Shown piece by piece: positions 23,851 through 35,790 of a stretch of 64,000 nt of DNA (positions are counted from its first letter, which is position 1; each line of letters starts with the position of its first letter). The translations under genes were made by a program, and so were the position numbers. Source of the DNA: Timema cristinae (Eukaryota; Arthropoda; Insecta; Phasmatodea; Timematidae); NCBI GenBank assembly GCA_039000515.1, contig JBCFYV010011135.1, forward strand, positions 24,110,235-24,174,234. Direction: 5' to 3'. The notes below the pieces were generated by a model. It made no database searches and was not told the origin of the DNA. It saw nothing but the letters and a program-made list of their open reading frames with translations.

Positions 23851-25355
23851 TCAGATGGATATGGTAAATCTTTTATTTAAACGCTCTCATTATGATAAAA
23901 TTACAAGAAAACTATTTTAAAATGCTTGTATTGTACCTATTGAAAAAAATTGAATCAGACAAAGTGACTTTAATAGAAAAATGATGGATGTTGAATCTTA
24001 AAAATTAATACAGATGTATGTGCAGTTTTATAACTATTATGGAGTCGGATATTCACTTTTTTGCACAATAGAGACATGTCTTTTTACATTAATGCACCTC
24101 TAAATATTATCTTTCTTTCTCGTATCAAAACCAAATCAGTAATTTTTTATTGAAATATATGAAACTTGTATCTATGAAAAGTGTTGAAATGATTAAATAT
24201 GGATAAAATAAACCTCTCATGTTTTATAAAAGCTCTTGATAATCAGTTATTTAACTACTTTTCGCATTGTTCGAGGATATCCCAGAAAATTCTATCAATT
24301 TTAATCAGATAATTTATAACGTTAGACAATATTATAACGAAATTCTTAAAATGATTACATGTATAAGATATATTTTGCATGTATGATTTTATAGCTAGTT
24401 AAATCATTAACTTTTTTATTATATATAAATAAAATAAATGTTTCAACCAAATTTGTTTTTAAACGTGTGTCTTTATATTATGTCTATATAAAAATTGAGT
24501 TAATTAATATAATAAGACTATTGGTGTTAAAGCAACGATTAACCAAGAAGACAAGGATGCGATGGAATTTAGATTGATACTTGTGGACCCATTTGGTATG
24601 TTTCTATTATATATGTAATACCTATATTTGTTCATTTAACTTTTCCTTTATATGTCATGATTCCTTATAATCCTTCTCTTAAAATGGAGTGTTTTGAATT
24701 ATAGTCTATAATAGACAGTAATTGCTATAGAATAACAATTATGTCTGAAGTCCAAAACGTATCCGGCTACCTTTTCTTCGAAAAGATCACTAAAAATATG
24801 AGCAAATGATAGTACCAAAATTTAAAAAAGTTTTAGGCTATTTGGTGGAAACGTTTGTAGCTTATAAAAAAAAATATTCTATGTGGAATTTTGACTCAAC
24901 ACGCATACTAGTGAATTAAGAGGTTCCAAATCAAACAGTGTTTAATTTACTATGATACATATTTAGCAATAACAATACATCGATTGTAATAATATATTGA
25001 ATTACTAGCTAAATATTATAATATTATTAATAAACATTATCTGAAATATAAAAATACAGTACAGTCATCGTGGCCTAAATCATCACCAAACATATTATAT
25101 ATCCTACTTTTTTTACCACATGATTTCTATCAATTCCTTATGTTAAAATATTTCATTTAACTGTTCTAATGATAGAATAACGTATAGGCCCCTAAGAGTC
25201 AAAAGCTCTATCTTTTGAGATTAAAATATGACTGTAATCACTTGATTAAAACATTTTGTAATTGCTTTGCAAACAATGCTGTTGTATCATGATATAAAAT
25301 ATTATGCAACAATATGACAATTAACTCAAACTTTTAAACACCATTATTCAAGACT
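23851..25355. other. 3' part of unit C, no gene seen
   Basis: AT-rich and collinear with the same part of units B and D. A block at 24,600-24,830 is kept in D (34,190-34,420) but missing from B (near 13,985), so B has a deletion of about 250 bp there. Confidence 0.5.
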
Positions 25356-26135
25356 AATTAGCTGTTGCCCGCGGCTTTGCTCACGTGGAAGTTGATTATA
25401 TACAAATACGAAAATATACATATGTATTTACAGATAAATTTAAAATATTACGTTACGTTGATGACCATAACTTGACCTCAGATCAAAAATAATGCAAGTC
25501 CGATACAAACTTTCACCCCCTTTTTCATCCCTTATTAAACAAAATTTCCAAAATTCCTGAAAACACTTATTTATTTGTTTTACGTCAATAACCGAAATAC
25601 AAAATTGTGTGTATGTAACTTTCAAAATTACGGACTTTCATACATATTATCATCCCCTATTTTGACCCCTTTGGGGTGGAATTTTCTAAAATCCTTTCTT
25701 AGTGGGTGCCTACATAACAAAATGAATATACAGTCGAATTTCATGCTTGTAGCCTTGATAGTTTGAGCTCGGCGATGATGAATCAGTCATTCAGTCCGAT
25801 ACAAACTTTCACCCCCTTTTTCATCCCTTATTAGATAAAATTTCCAAAATTCCTGAAACACGTATTTATTTGTTTTACGTCAATAACCGAAATACAAAAT
25901 TTTATTTATGTAACTTTCAAAATGACGGACTTTCATACATATTATCATCCCCTATTTTGACTCCTTTGGGGTGGAATTTTCTAAAATCCTTTCTTAGTGG
26001 GTGCCTACATAACAAAATGAATATACAGTCCGAATTTCATGCTTGTAGCCTTGATAGTTTGCGCTCGGCGATGATGAATCAGTCAGTCAGTCGGTCGGTC
26101 GGTCGGTCGGTGTTATTTTATAAGTATAGATAATA
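25356..26135 (+). mobile_element. Retroelement 3' end with a 298-bp internal duplication
   Basis: It starts agctgttgcccgcggctttg, a phrase common at the start of dispersed arthropod repeats. It contains two head-to-tail copies of a segment (25,498-25,795 and 25,796 to about 26,085) and ends in a GTCA/GTCG microsatellite and ttataagtatagat. The B and D units lack it; about 45 bases present in those units are missing here. Confidence 0.7.
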
Positions 26136-26793
26136 GTTCATTAAAGAAAGTTGACCCATGCCACAGGCTGAAAACAGTAATAGATGTAAATTTCATTAAA
26201 TATAGTTAAATATCACAAGAATAATTTCATGTATTTAAAAAAGTGCAAAGTGGTTTGACAATTTATTTTACTATACTACTATACAACAATATATAATAGT
26301 ATTATTAAAAATTATATTAGCTGTTAGTTTATATTAAGATATGTGGTATGTTGTTAACTAATACAATATTAAATATATATCTATTTTATTTATATATAAA
26401 ATAGACTATTTACTAAACAGATTTCCTGAATTTTTCAATTCTAATATATTTATTCATAACGTTAGATTATTTATCTACCTTTTCTTAGAGGAACAATGTT
26501 TTATAGTATGTTGTTCTTAAATTATATAGCCATTAATATTGTTTATTGATACAATATTAATATATTATCAATTATATGTGTTCAAATATACAGTTTTAAT
26601 TAATTTCTGTACGTTCTTTTAGTCTTTCTTTGTATTTGATAAATAATTTGTTTTGTAATTAAATTAAAATGTACTACAATCTGTTTAGATTATTATTATT
26701 ATAAAATAACTTATATTAAGGCTTATAATCCTTTATTCCCGATTGGTTGATATTATTTATACAAAAACTGTTTGCGTGCCCATAGGAATTTTA

Positions 26794-26986
26794 TTATTTA
26801 TTATATATATTATTATTATTTAGCACCACGTCATACTACCCGTTCGGTTTATACGCACTTACGCTATAGTGTAATGGTAGGGTGATTGTGAGATGAAATG
26901 GGGGACCTACAGTTTAACGTGGAAATCCGAACCATGGTGGAGGCCTGGCATTCCCCACACTCACAAGATGTTTTGTCAAAATGAAG
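26794..26986 (-). mobile_element. SINE-A copy, 5' truncated
   Basis: It is flanked by a perfect 13-bp duplication, cataggaatttta, at 26,781-26,793 and 26,987-26,999. The B unit has the empty site. Only the 3' half of the SINE is present, as expected of incomplete reverse transcription. Confidence 0.9.
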
Positions 26987-27402
26987 CATAGGAATTTTAA
27001 GCAGTAAAATAATCTTGGGAGTATTTCCTAATCATTATTAATTAAAGTATATTTATAATTATTTTAAATATTTGGTTGCTTATAAATATTTATAATATAC
27101 TAATTTGTATCAGTATTTTATATATAAATATTGTTATTCTAAAATATTACAAGGAACGCATATAAACAATTACTAAACGACTTAAAGGCAACACTTAGAA
27201 ATTGTTAAAAATGAGAAAGTTTTAAAATTGCATTATGTTTGTAACCACAACCTCACAAGAGACGAAACTAATGACTTTATTTTAATAATATTATTCTATT
27301 AATAAGTTTTTAATAGACATTTATATATATATATATAATATTAATAATTGTGTATATGCGCATACGTGTACATACATGTATATATGCATGTATACACATG
27401 TG

Positions 27403-27660
27403 ACCCGCCTCTTTGCGTAGTTGGCTAGCCCGCTTGTCGTGTTGAGCTCCGACTGCCGAGGACGGGGAGATCCAGGTTCGAATCTCGGTTGGGTGAACTG
27501 GGGTGTTTTTTTCTAAATGGTTTTTCACTATCCCTCCACGCAAATGCGGTTCACTTCCTCTAATTCAACCTTCCCTATTCCTGATCCATTAGCGTAATTA
27601 GTACTTAAAGCGTATAACCCGAACGGGTAGTAAGATGCGTTGCTAATAAATAATATAATA
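27403..27660 (+). mobile_element. SINE-B copy
   Basis: The head is cccgcctctttgcgtagttg, the B box is ggttcgaatctcgg, and the shared tail is cccgaacgggtagtaagatg. It sits inside TA-rich microsatellite with a short acatgtg duplication. Confidence 0.85.
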
Positions 27661-28555
27661 TATAATATATACATGTGTGTCTACATATACAGTTTTATGT
27701 ATTATATATTATATATTATATATATATGCATTTATACAGTTATATAAATTTATAGCCAACCTATTCAACCGTTCTCACTTGTTACACCCTCTTTGAGTCC
27801 TTTTACTTTATGACCTAAATAAGATAAAATGGAGTGGGAGTAAGCTATGGAACAATTGACAAGGGAAATTATTATCAATATTTAAAAGCAACAATATGAA
27901 TGGTTTATTCAAAACAATAACAATAGAGCAGAAAACTATTAAAGGTCTCATCAAATCAAACTGAGATATGTTGAAAATCATACAAATAGATAATAATGTC
28001 TTATCTTTAAATTGCGCAGGTAATTTAGTTGTAATATGCACAATATTCAAATGGGTCAGTCTTGAAGAGACAGTACAACATTAATGGTTAAATTTAATAC
28101 AATAAATCAAAGATATTTATATCCATCAGAATAATACACAAAGACTAATAAGGGCCTAATGGTCACCTTCAATTAATTTTAACAAATTGACTTTATTAAC
28201 TCAAAGAATAAAGCTTCAAACACGTCAACTTTACAAGTTAACTTTCAAACCTAAATTTTAAAATACGCTAGAGTTGGCTAACAGACTTTAGTCAAACTCC
28301 CCAGGAACTATCAGATCCTGACACTATATTATGAAATGAATTATAACCCTTTTAGTAATAATAATGAAAATATCGTATTAGATGTAAGTCTTAGAAAAAG
28401 ATTAGAAAATGTACAAAAGTTAATTAAACTCATAATCAATCAAAGTGATCTGAAAATTACGTTATATTAAATTACATTTCAATATGCAAACAAAATAAGA
28501 AACGATATGTTGTAGTTTACAAAATAATTACTATCATCCACAATATCAAAACAAT
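27661..28555. other. Right edge of unit C and spacer, no gene seen
   Basis: It begins with (TA)n at 27,690-27,730. A short segment at 27,755-27,775 is an inverted match to 5,230-5,247. The rest is AT-rich with chance frames only. Confidence 0.4.
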
Positions 28556-28559
28556 TTAC

Positions 28560-29340
28560 AGTTACAGTTACATTCCTTTCGTCGGTCTAACGATTCAAAG
28601 TGGTTTTGTTTCTTTGTATTCGGTGACTAGTGGTCTAGGGGTAAGGTGTCAGACTTCTGTGCTGGCGGCCGGGGTTCAATCCTCGGTCCCGGCACAGATT
28701 TATCTGATTACCAAACCCTTCCTTCACCTCTGACAAGACATCTTGTGAATGTGGGGAATGCCAGGTCTCCACCGTGGTTCGGATCCCACGTTAAACTGTA
28801 GGTCCATCATTTCATCTCACAATCACCCTACCATTACATATTAGCGTAAGTGCGTATAACCCGAACGGGTAGTAAGACGCGCTAATAATAATAATAAATT
28901 CTTTGTATTCGAGGTTTTATTCTGATAAATGAATATCAGGCAAGTTTCACCAGCTTCTTGACGACATCTCAATTACTTCCCTGGTTTCGATACTTTGTAA
29001 CAGTGAAATATGGGCTTTGGGTAGCAGTATCTGAAAGTGAAAGTACAGGTGATAATTTTGAATTTGAGCTGAAACATAATTTTTTAAACTTGTAAATATG
29101 TTATTTCAACTTATATTTTGTGCCAGATATAAAATATGGCCGCGGAAAGCTTTTCTTTAATATGACAATGGCATTTATTGAGACTTCTCCAATAATTCTG
29201 CTATCTATATATACGAATCAACTTTTTTTTTTTTTTTAAGAAGGATGTTCTCTAAAGCAGATCATTGAGGAGTGTCCTTTTTCAATGCGTATAATTTGCC
29301 ACTTTCCCCTTTGTTCGTTCTTATCACTTAAAAAACTAGA
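28560..29340 (+). pseudogene. Ionotropic receptor relic before IR-D
   Basis: Frames give NEYQASFTSFLTTSQLL (the post-TM2 motif), NMTMAFIETSPIILLSIY (equivalent to NRTTAYVDASYFIELY), then CSLKQIIEECPFSMR (equivalent to YPLMHMMDTCPLLVN). Stops, frameshifts and a run of T show it is dead. A SINE-A has landed in the region that coded the pore and TM2. It pairs with the minus-strand relic at 2,060-2,770, and similarity continues on the far side to about 29,460. Confidence 0.7.
28623..28898 (+). mobile_element. SINE-A copy, full length
   Basis: It is flanked by a perfect 13-bp duplication, ttctttgtattcg, at 28,610-28,622 and 28,899-28,911. This copy fixes the SINE-A ends: it begins gtgactagtggtctaggggt and ends in the shared tail and (AAT)n. 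Confidence 0.95.
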
Positions 29341-29599
29341 TGGGAAGGGTCAATAAAACTTATAAAGAGTGTGTATCACATGCCCATACACTCTGTGATA
29401 CAGTCAGCTATAAATATTAGATTTACACGAACACTATTGCACGAGAATAATTTCTAACTAAATATTAATGGAGAAAAAGAGTTATTAGAAGTCCCTAATA
29501 TCATACAGTGTTGAAATAATAAAAGATATTAGGATAAAAACTGAGTTAAAAAGGCAGTCTATGCCCTTTATAGAATGGCTTCACAGAAAATCATTGTGT

Positions 29600-30125
29600 A
29601 CAAATCTTTATTCTAATGAATCAGATAGCCGAAGCTATCATCTATGCATTTTAGTGAGGCAAGCACCAATTAGATATCATATTCTGAAAATTTATAAATG
29701 ACACCTGGACACGGGAATCGAACCCGGGCTTTCGGCTTATTACGCAATACTCTTAACACTGAGCTATCCAGAATACGTCCCGTGCCCATGGTCATGCTTC
29801 AATCATATCTTAAGGCAGGTTTATGATGGACGTGCGGAAGTCGTCAGCTTATAAACATATGATTATATAAGATCACAGCCATCAGACAATGCAGCCACCT
29901 GCGACTCGGTAGTTGGCAATGTATTTAAGCCAATTGACAATTATATTATAATTGTACGGGATTGCATATTAATGAATCAGATAGCCGAAGCTATCATCTA
30001 TGCATGCAGAATGACCATTAAAAGGGACGAAGCCTGGATAGCTCAGTGGTAAGAGCATTTGCTGACTAAGCCGAAGGTCCCGGGTTCGATTCCCGTGTCC
30101 AGGTGTCATTTTTCAATTTCCAGAA
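29600..30125. repeat. tRNA-like module repeat, inverted pair with UUCG hairpins
   Basis: A minus-strand module (29,704-29,772) and a plus-strand module (30,033-30,103) are joined by a spacer of about 260 bp that is also found at 7,356-7,549. The phrase agatagccgaagctatcatc, a six-base stem closed by a TTCG-type loop, occurs at about 29,624 and again at about 29,981. The block is missing from the IR-A side, so it inserted after the inverted duplication. Confidence 0.75.
30033..30103 (+). other. tRNA-like module with perfect A and B boxes
   Basis: TAGCTCAGTGG and GGTTCGATTCC match the pol III A and B box consensus exactly, and the acceptor stem pairs over seven bases. The anticodon loop lacks the usual U33, so translation use is unlikely; repeat transcription is the better reading. 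Confidence 0.45.
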
Positions 30126-30129
30126 TATG

Positions 30130-31706
30130 AAATTTTTATTCATTTATAACAGGGATATTCTGTAGTTATTAAAAAGAAACTATGTCGCTTTGTCCCCCAT
30201 CGTCACCGCGCAGATTAAGAGTATTCATTCAAATACAAATGCACTGCATACATTTCTTGAATATCGTAGGCGTTTTCTTTTCCCCTTATACTCCCAAACC
30301 TCGCGCGAGCTGGGAGCTGAGCTAGGCGTGCTATTATGAACACTCTTAATATATTTATGCATATGGTTGCTCCTCTTTTCTAAATATTTCTGTAACAATG
30401 TAAAGTTTTTTTTGCAACTTTGTATATTTTATAGTTGAATGACAAATTTTATAAATCATTAATGATAGTCTCTATATAAAAATTAAAGAGAGGGAAAGTG
30501 TGTTCGGTGTGCACCGTATCATTTATTTTTCATGAGCTAACTGTAAAAGCATTCATTCTAATAACTATGAAGGTTTATCATTTATTAATCGGTTCTATAC
30601 TTCTACATATTAACTATATTATTTATGTTGCGTGTTAATGTTGAAATTGAAACCGCAAATGTTTTATGTTGTGTAACAAAACGAAAGAGTAAATGGAATT
30701 GTCTGTGACATTTCAGTCGATGTGAAGGAGTGTATTTAGAATGTCATTTTGGAATAACTGTGTTGGAAATAATATTAATAACTATACATAATATTAACAT
30801 ATTGAAATTTCATGAAATAGTATAAGCTATCATCAAAAATACTCTTAAATATTCCGACGCTGCACCAGTCTATAAACTACTTGGGTTCTGAATATTTATG
30901 TGGGGGGGAAAAAAAGATATATTTACAATATTTGTATAAGTGACTTTTGCTGATAAATCTATCAAAAAAATAAATAAAACTAAGCATAAATTTAAAATAG
31001 GATAAGTTGAATTTAATAATGATATAAATGACAAAATATTTATGTTATCATTGAACAAATTATAAGTGCATTTTTTAAGGATGAAAACACAGTTGAACTC
31101 CAAGCAAATGAACACACACATTGCCGTGACAGCTATTAGCAAACTTATTGTTAAGGAAAGAAAACTCTTTATTTTTTTTTATTTACGAACAACTCAAGTG
31201 TGGTGTTATGTTGTTAATTTTTATAAAATAAGTATTTATTTTAACTAAACAAAGGCAGTGTAAACTTATATTAAAGTTTCAACATTTGTAAATGATTTTT
31301 TTTTTTGCTAGCTTCTATTTATAAATAACTTTCGAAACACAATGAAATATTTCCAGCCTGACAGAAGTAAACAGTTTCCCAACTATCGTGATTAAATAGT
31401 CAAAAGATTAACTTAAACATAGTTTTAAAAATTTATGTTTGACTTTTTGTATAGAGAGATAATTATCGATCAAAGCAGTAGAAAAATCAAATGAATCTAT
31501 GTGACATTTTATTAATTCAGTTAGTGAAAAGACACACATTTATAATTTATTTAAATAAAAATAATAACTCTAGTCACACACTACTGTATAATTAATAGGA
31601 TAAATTGCAATTAGATTTGTTCAATATTGTTATTAATATTTTATCAAATAGCTCAAAAAAGCACTCATTATTAAATGTAATAATTTTGAAAGATTTAAGG
31701 CTTACA
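30130..31706 (+). promoter_or_regulatory. Upstream region of IR-D
   Basis: It is paralogous to the regions before the other IRs. Bases 30,180-30,350 (with gcgagctgggagctgagcta) match the inverted stretch at 1,560-1,765. No gene was seen. Confidence 0.35.
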
Positions 31707-33579
31707 ATGAAAGTGCTAGTAATTATTTTAATAATCTACTTTGTTTGCAAAACAGAAACGAAACTAAACATTTCTGTTTATATAAAGATTCTAGAGACCG
31801 TTTTAAAGAAATTATTGATTGGATCATTGGAATGATTCGAAGAGATGGGACTCAGCCGTTGGCCATAATCTTTATGCAAGATTACCACATACTCTCAAAT
31901 GAATTATATGGAAAACTGAACTATTTCAATACCATAACATTAAATAAAAAAGAAAACTTTACAATAGACTTGGAAGAAACTTTCCCGGAAGAACTTGCCT
32001 TAAAAGGAAAAATAACAATACCAAAAGTAATATTTTGGTTCGTAGAGCTTTGTGATGAGAATTTTTGGGATCTTCTGGATGAATTTATGGAAACTATCCT
32101 TGGTAGTCCAAGAACACCTTTTATAATCACAATTACTTCAGAAGATAATAATGTCATTAGCACATTTAAAGAAGAATGCCGCAGGACTTGGGAGGAATAT
32201 ATATTTTGAACGTAATACTCATTACTTTAACAAACTATGATGATCAGGCTTACCCTTCTGCATTAAGTGGTAGAGTGACTGCATGGATTTTCAACCAGTT
32301 TGTAAACAAGGGTTCATTTTTGGAAGTGTCCAAAAGTTTGATGATTAAGATCATTAAGGGAAATCAAAACATATTTTCAGGCAAACTAAATGATATTAAC
32401 GGATACAAAATAAAAGTGTCTGAAGGTCGTCAAGTTTATGGTTTAAAACTGGGACGGGAAAGTGGTACATACAACACGATACAAATCTTTGTACGAAAAG
32501 TTAACGGAACAATGGTAATTATTAAACAAGGACAGGTCATGGACGATGATAAGGGAGGAAATCTGGTAGGTGAAACTATAATCCCTGATATAATGGGAAG
32601 TGTATTCATGAAGTATCCGAAGAACATTTTCAAATCCACCATTTCCTGTGTGTCGTTTTGTATTAAGTTTCTTGTTCCAAAAGCCCAACGTATTCCTCAA
32701 TATATGAATTTAATTCTTCCTTTCACCAATATTATTTGGTCAGGTATATTCTGCTCTGTACCAATTATTACCCTGTTTTGGAAGCTATTCAGGCAGGAAT
32801 GGTCCTTAGAAACTCAAATCGCTCTTGGAGACGGTTCGTATCCTGTGAGTGGTGGGACAATTTTATAGTTGTTCCCTCAACTCAAAGATTTTTTGTATTT
32901 TTTTGTTTATTTATTTAGTTTGGTACTTCTAAACGCATATCAGGGAAGCTTGACCAGTTATTTAAATACACCCCATTACTACACTATATAAATACGTTGG
33001 AGAGTTGGAGAAATCAGGATTAGGGATAGGTATTTATTTACCTGACCGTTCAATTGATTTTGAGTCTTTGCTTTCAACTTCTGACAATGAGGATAAAGTT
33101 GCTCAGAAACTTTTAGAAAGAGCTTTTTTTGTACTAGATATAAAGTCTGCACTTGATCAAGTTGCCTTTAATAGAAAGGCCGTATGTGATGGATCTTATA
33201 TGATCGATTTATATATGCCAGCTTAATGATTATTACGAAGAAGGATATCCTCTAATGCACAAAATAGACACATGTCCAATTTTAATTAACGCTGTCTTAC
33301 AATTCCCTTTCAAGTCCCCTATCAAGATGTACTCGATATTGTAATAAGAAGAAATTTTTGAGACTGGCACCTAATAAGTGGTTTAATGATGACATATACG
33401 AATTAACGCTGTCGGCTCAAAACAGGGATAAAGTAGTCACACTGAAACCGTTAGGACTCAGCCATGTTCAGTTGCCCTTTACATTCTTCTCGGTGGTCTA
33501 ACACTTTGCTCCATTTCTCTTGGTCTGTGAAATCTTAGCTGACAATCTCGTACGATACAGACAAATAAATAAACACTGA
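31707..33579 (+). pseudogene. Ionotropic receptor IR-D, multiply frameshifted
   Basis: It starts MKVLVIILIIYFVCKTETKL. All landmarks are traceable: S1 (PKVIFWFVELCDENFW), TM1 (NIIWSGIFCSVPIITLFWKL), TM2, the S2 start (SGLGIGIYLPDRSIDFESLL), FVLDIKSALDQVAF and the TM3 end. The longest clean stretches are 31,745-32,209 and 32,176-32,868. Unlike B and C, the breaks include gains (near 32,912 and 33,215) and altered clusters such as 32,965-32,990, where SYLTTPHYYPD is ruined. I therefore call it a pseudogene, although some of its one-base losses may be artefacts. Confidence 0.75.
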
Positions 33580-33679
33580 TGTTTTTAGTTGTTATTTACC
33601 TTAGAATCTTTGGTGAAAATAGAATTGATATACAACCATATTTTAAGTGGTGTCATATATATATATATAAATGTGTTCC

Positions 33680-33965
33680 TTGCAATCCTTTTGTTAGTGA
33701 ATTTAAACCCCCAATGTTCCCTGTCCTCTTCAATCTCCTTCAGCTCCTAGAATGTTCTTCTCTCCTTCAAGTCATTTAGTATTTGATTACTCCTAATTAT
33801 TCAGTTCCACTTTCCCTCAACCTTTCCTATGACGTGCAGCAAACAATTCTTCCTAAGGATGTGTCCGATCCAATTTCCTTTGCTCCAAAAATGACATCCA
33901 AAATGGTTCTCTTCTCACCTGCTCTTCCTTTCTCATCCTGTCAGTTCACCTAACCTTTTCAAATC
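33680..33965 (-). mobile_element. RTE-like fragment downstream of IR-D
   Basis: This is the third copy of the co-duplicated reverse transcriptase C-terminal fragment, recognised in reverse complement by the same phrases as at 12,650 and 23,330. Confidence 0.6.
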
Positions 33966-35790
33966 TTTTATATATATATATTATTTTATAGCTAATTAAA
34001 TCAATCACATTTTTTATTAAAACTATAAATAAAAGAAATATTTCAAACAATGATTTTTAAACGCATGTCTGATATTAAGTCTATAAAAAAATGGAGTTTA
34101 TAAATTTGATAACACTATTGGTGTTAAAGTACCGATTAAACAAGAAGACAAGGAAGCGATTGAATTTAGATTGATACTTTGGACCCATTTTGTATGTTCC
34201 TATTATTTAAGTAATACCTGTATTTATTCATTTATCTTTCCCCTTATTTTTTATAATTCCTAATAATCGTTCTCTTATATTGGAGTGTTTGTATTAAGGT
34301 TTATGGTATGCAGTAATTGCTATAAAATAAAGATTATGTCTGGAACCTAAAACGGACCGGCTACATTTATTCGAAAAGATCACTAAAAATATAAGGAAAT
34401 AATAGTAGTAAATTTTAAATAATTTTTAGGCTATTTGGTGGAAACATTTGTAGGTTATAAAAATATTCCATGAGGAATTATGACTCAACACGCAAACCAG
34501 AGAATAGAGGTTCCAAATCAAACAATGATACATATGATACCTATTTAACCATAACATTACATCGATTGTAATAGTTTATTGAATTAATAGCTAAATATTA
34601 TAATAGTATTCATAAGTGTTATTTGAAATATTAAAATACATTACAGTCATCGTGGCCTAAATTATCCACGGACATATTATAAATCGTACCATCATTTGAC
34701 CAAATGATTTTTATCTGTTTCTTATGTTAAAAATTTCATTTAACTGTTCTATTGACAGAATACCATAAATATACGTCAAAAGTCATATATTTTGACATTA
34801 AAATATGACTCTAATCTATTGATTAGAAAATGTTGTAATTTTGTTGGAAACATTGCTGTTGTATCTTGATATAAAATTTTATGCAACACCATGGCAATTA
34901 ATTACATTTTTCAGCGCCAATATCCAAGATAAACTATTACACATTCCAAAATGTTAAGATTTATATATTTATATTATAATAATAGTTCATTAAAGAAAGG
35001 TGACCCATGCCACAGGCTTAAAACAGTAATAGATTTAAAGTTTGTTAAATATCACAAGAAATAATTTCATGTGTTAGGATATGCGGTATGTTATTAACTA
35101 ATACAATATTATATATCTAAGTGTTTTATTTATATCTAAAATATACTATTTACTATACATATATAATGATTTTTTATATTCTCATATATTTATTCTTAAC
35201 GTTACATTATTTATCTACCTCTTCTTAGAAGAACAATGTTTTTTAGAATGTTATTCTTAAAATATATTACCATTCAATTTTTTATTGATACAATATTAAA
35301 ATATTATCAATTAGATTTGTTCAAATATAAATTTTTAATTACTTTCTGTATATTATTTTAGTCTTTATTTTTATTTATTAATAATTTGCTTTGTAATTAT
35401 ATTAAAATTTACTAAAATTAGTCTAAATTATTACATAACCTATATCAAGTTTTGTAAACCTTTATTCCCGATTGGTTGATATTTATCATTCAGAAAAACT
35501 ATTTCACGCGCCCATAGGAATTTTAAGCAGTAAAATGGTTTCGGAGTCTTACCTAAATGTTATAAATTATAATATAATTTATAAATATTTTTAATATATT
35601 AGTGGTTAAATTATACTTATATATATTTTTATCAGTTATTGGTATATAAAAATTGTCATTTTAAAATATTACTAGGAATGACTATGAAAAATTGTTAAAG
35701 GACTTAAAGGCACCCCTTAGATATTGTTATAAATGAGATAGTTTTAGAAACTGCATGCTGTTTGTAACCACATCTTCACAAGAAACTAAA
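33966..35790. other. 3' part of unit D, no gene seen
   Basis: Collinear with units B and C up to about 35,790 (cacatcttcacaagaaac), where similarity stops and LTR-retrotransposon sequence begins. Confidence 0.5.

Noticed and set aside
27808..28050. 80-codon minus-strand ORF
   Set aside because: Hydrophobic, AT-driven composition; no conservation in the other units and no motif.
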